DNA of 6,780 nt from an uncultured Eubacteriaceae bacterium (GTDB lineage: Bacteria > Bacillota > Clostridia > Lachnospirales > CAG-274). The notes under the pieces are model-generated. The model was not told the origin of the DNA. It saw nothing but the letters and a program-made list of their open reading frames with translations, and ran no database searches. This document shows, in pieces, positions 6,565-6,780 of the stretch. Position 1 is the first letter of the stretch. The number at the start of each line of letters is the position of its first letter. A program made the translations under genes and the position numbers. Location: the NCBI GenBank assembly GCA_946534775.1, contig CAMNCZ010000054.1:1-6780 (forward strand), given 5' to 3'.

Positions 6565-6780
6565 TTAAAATCTGAATTTTTTATTTATGCGTTCTTCCGC
6601 GCTGTCGCCCCATTTTTGGTGCTTGTAGTGCAAAAATATCGTCTGTATCTCGGTTTTTTGTTTTTCTATTGCCATATCCACCGCACAAGCCGCATCGGCC
6701 TCGGTGAGGATATCGCTTTCAAGCAGTTTTTCGGTCAAAGCCGCATCGCCCGAATCGACGATATAGCTTAAAGCAGCTTT
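6565..6780 (-). CDS. C-terminal end of an uncharacterised helical-repeat-like protein (partial)
   Basis: An open frame enters from the right window edge and ends at TAA at 6567-6565, giving the last 71 residues of a protein whose start is outside. The visible part alternates amphipathic helices: SYIVDSGDAALTEKLLES, then a second similar unit AVDMAIEKQKTEIQTIFLHY. This resembles ankyrin-like or other alpha-solenoid repeats in its 'residue-pair plus leucine' rhythm. It closes with a basic, tryptophan-containing tail, KHQKWGDSAEERINKKFRF. Codon use fits the neighbours. The stop is 18 bases from the MoxR-like ATG and the ATPase SD-like bases directly follow it, so the two are very likely co-transcribed and may be partners. 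I do not recognise the family; a role as adaptor or client of the AAA+ ATPase is inference. Confidence 0.75.
   Translation of the reverse strand, partial: KAALSYIVDSGDAALTEKLLESDILTEADAACAVDMAIEKQKTEIQTIFLHYKHQKWGDSAEERINKKFRF

Overview
The window reads as part of the chromosome of a strictly anaerobic bacterium, most likely a Clostridia-class member of the Bacillota. The reasons are the [FeFe]-hydrogenase maturation genes, strong purine-rich Shine-Dalgarno sequences, tightly packed one-direction genes and moderate GC content. This placement is inference; no taxonomic marker gene is present. Every gene lies on the minus strand, so transcription runs from high to low coordinates.

In transcription order: (1) 6780-6565 is the C-terminal end of a helical-repeat-like protein of unknown function, cut by the window edge. 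(2) 6546-5065 is a MoxR-type AAA+ ATPase. (3) 5039-4794 is a small TM1266-family 'iron-only hydrogenase system regulator'. (4) 4793-4590 is a 204-base non-coding leader with a weak promoter candidate and a strong terminator-like hairpin with a T-tract, ending just before the hydF ribosome-binding site. (5) 4589-3387 is hydF, the GTPase/scaffold of H-cluster assembly. (6) 3380-2322 is hydE, the radical-SAM maturase. (7) 2347-1589 is a NifH-like iron protein. (8) 1589-270 is a NifD/NifK-like 'nitrogenase component 1' protein. (9) 269-1 has no convincing gene and is packed with short inverted repeats, looking like a dispersed repeat element.

hydF, hydE, nifH-like and nifD-like are joined by a 6-base gap, a 26-base overlap and a 1-base stop/start overlap, so they almost certainly form one translationally coupled unit. 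HydE and HydF are known to build the diiron subcluster of [FeFe] hydrogenase. The NifH-like protein keeps the P-loop and both cluster cysteines, so it should be an ATP-driven electron donor for the NifD-like protein. That protein is a single-subunit component 1 with an atypical cysteine layout and a CxxC tail. No nitrogenase structural or cofactor genes (nifK, nifE, nifN, nifB) occur here, nor does hydG or a hydrogenase. The main point of interest is therefore an uncharacterised two-component nitrogenase-like reductase embedded in an H-cluster maturation operon. The upstream regulator and a MoxR ATPase (a class often used as metalloenzyme assembly chaperones) may belong to the same assembly pathway, but the leader hairpin suggests they are transcribed separately or that entry into hydF is controlled.
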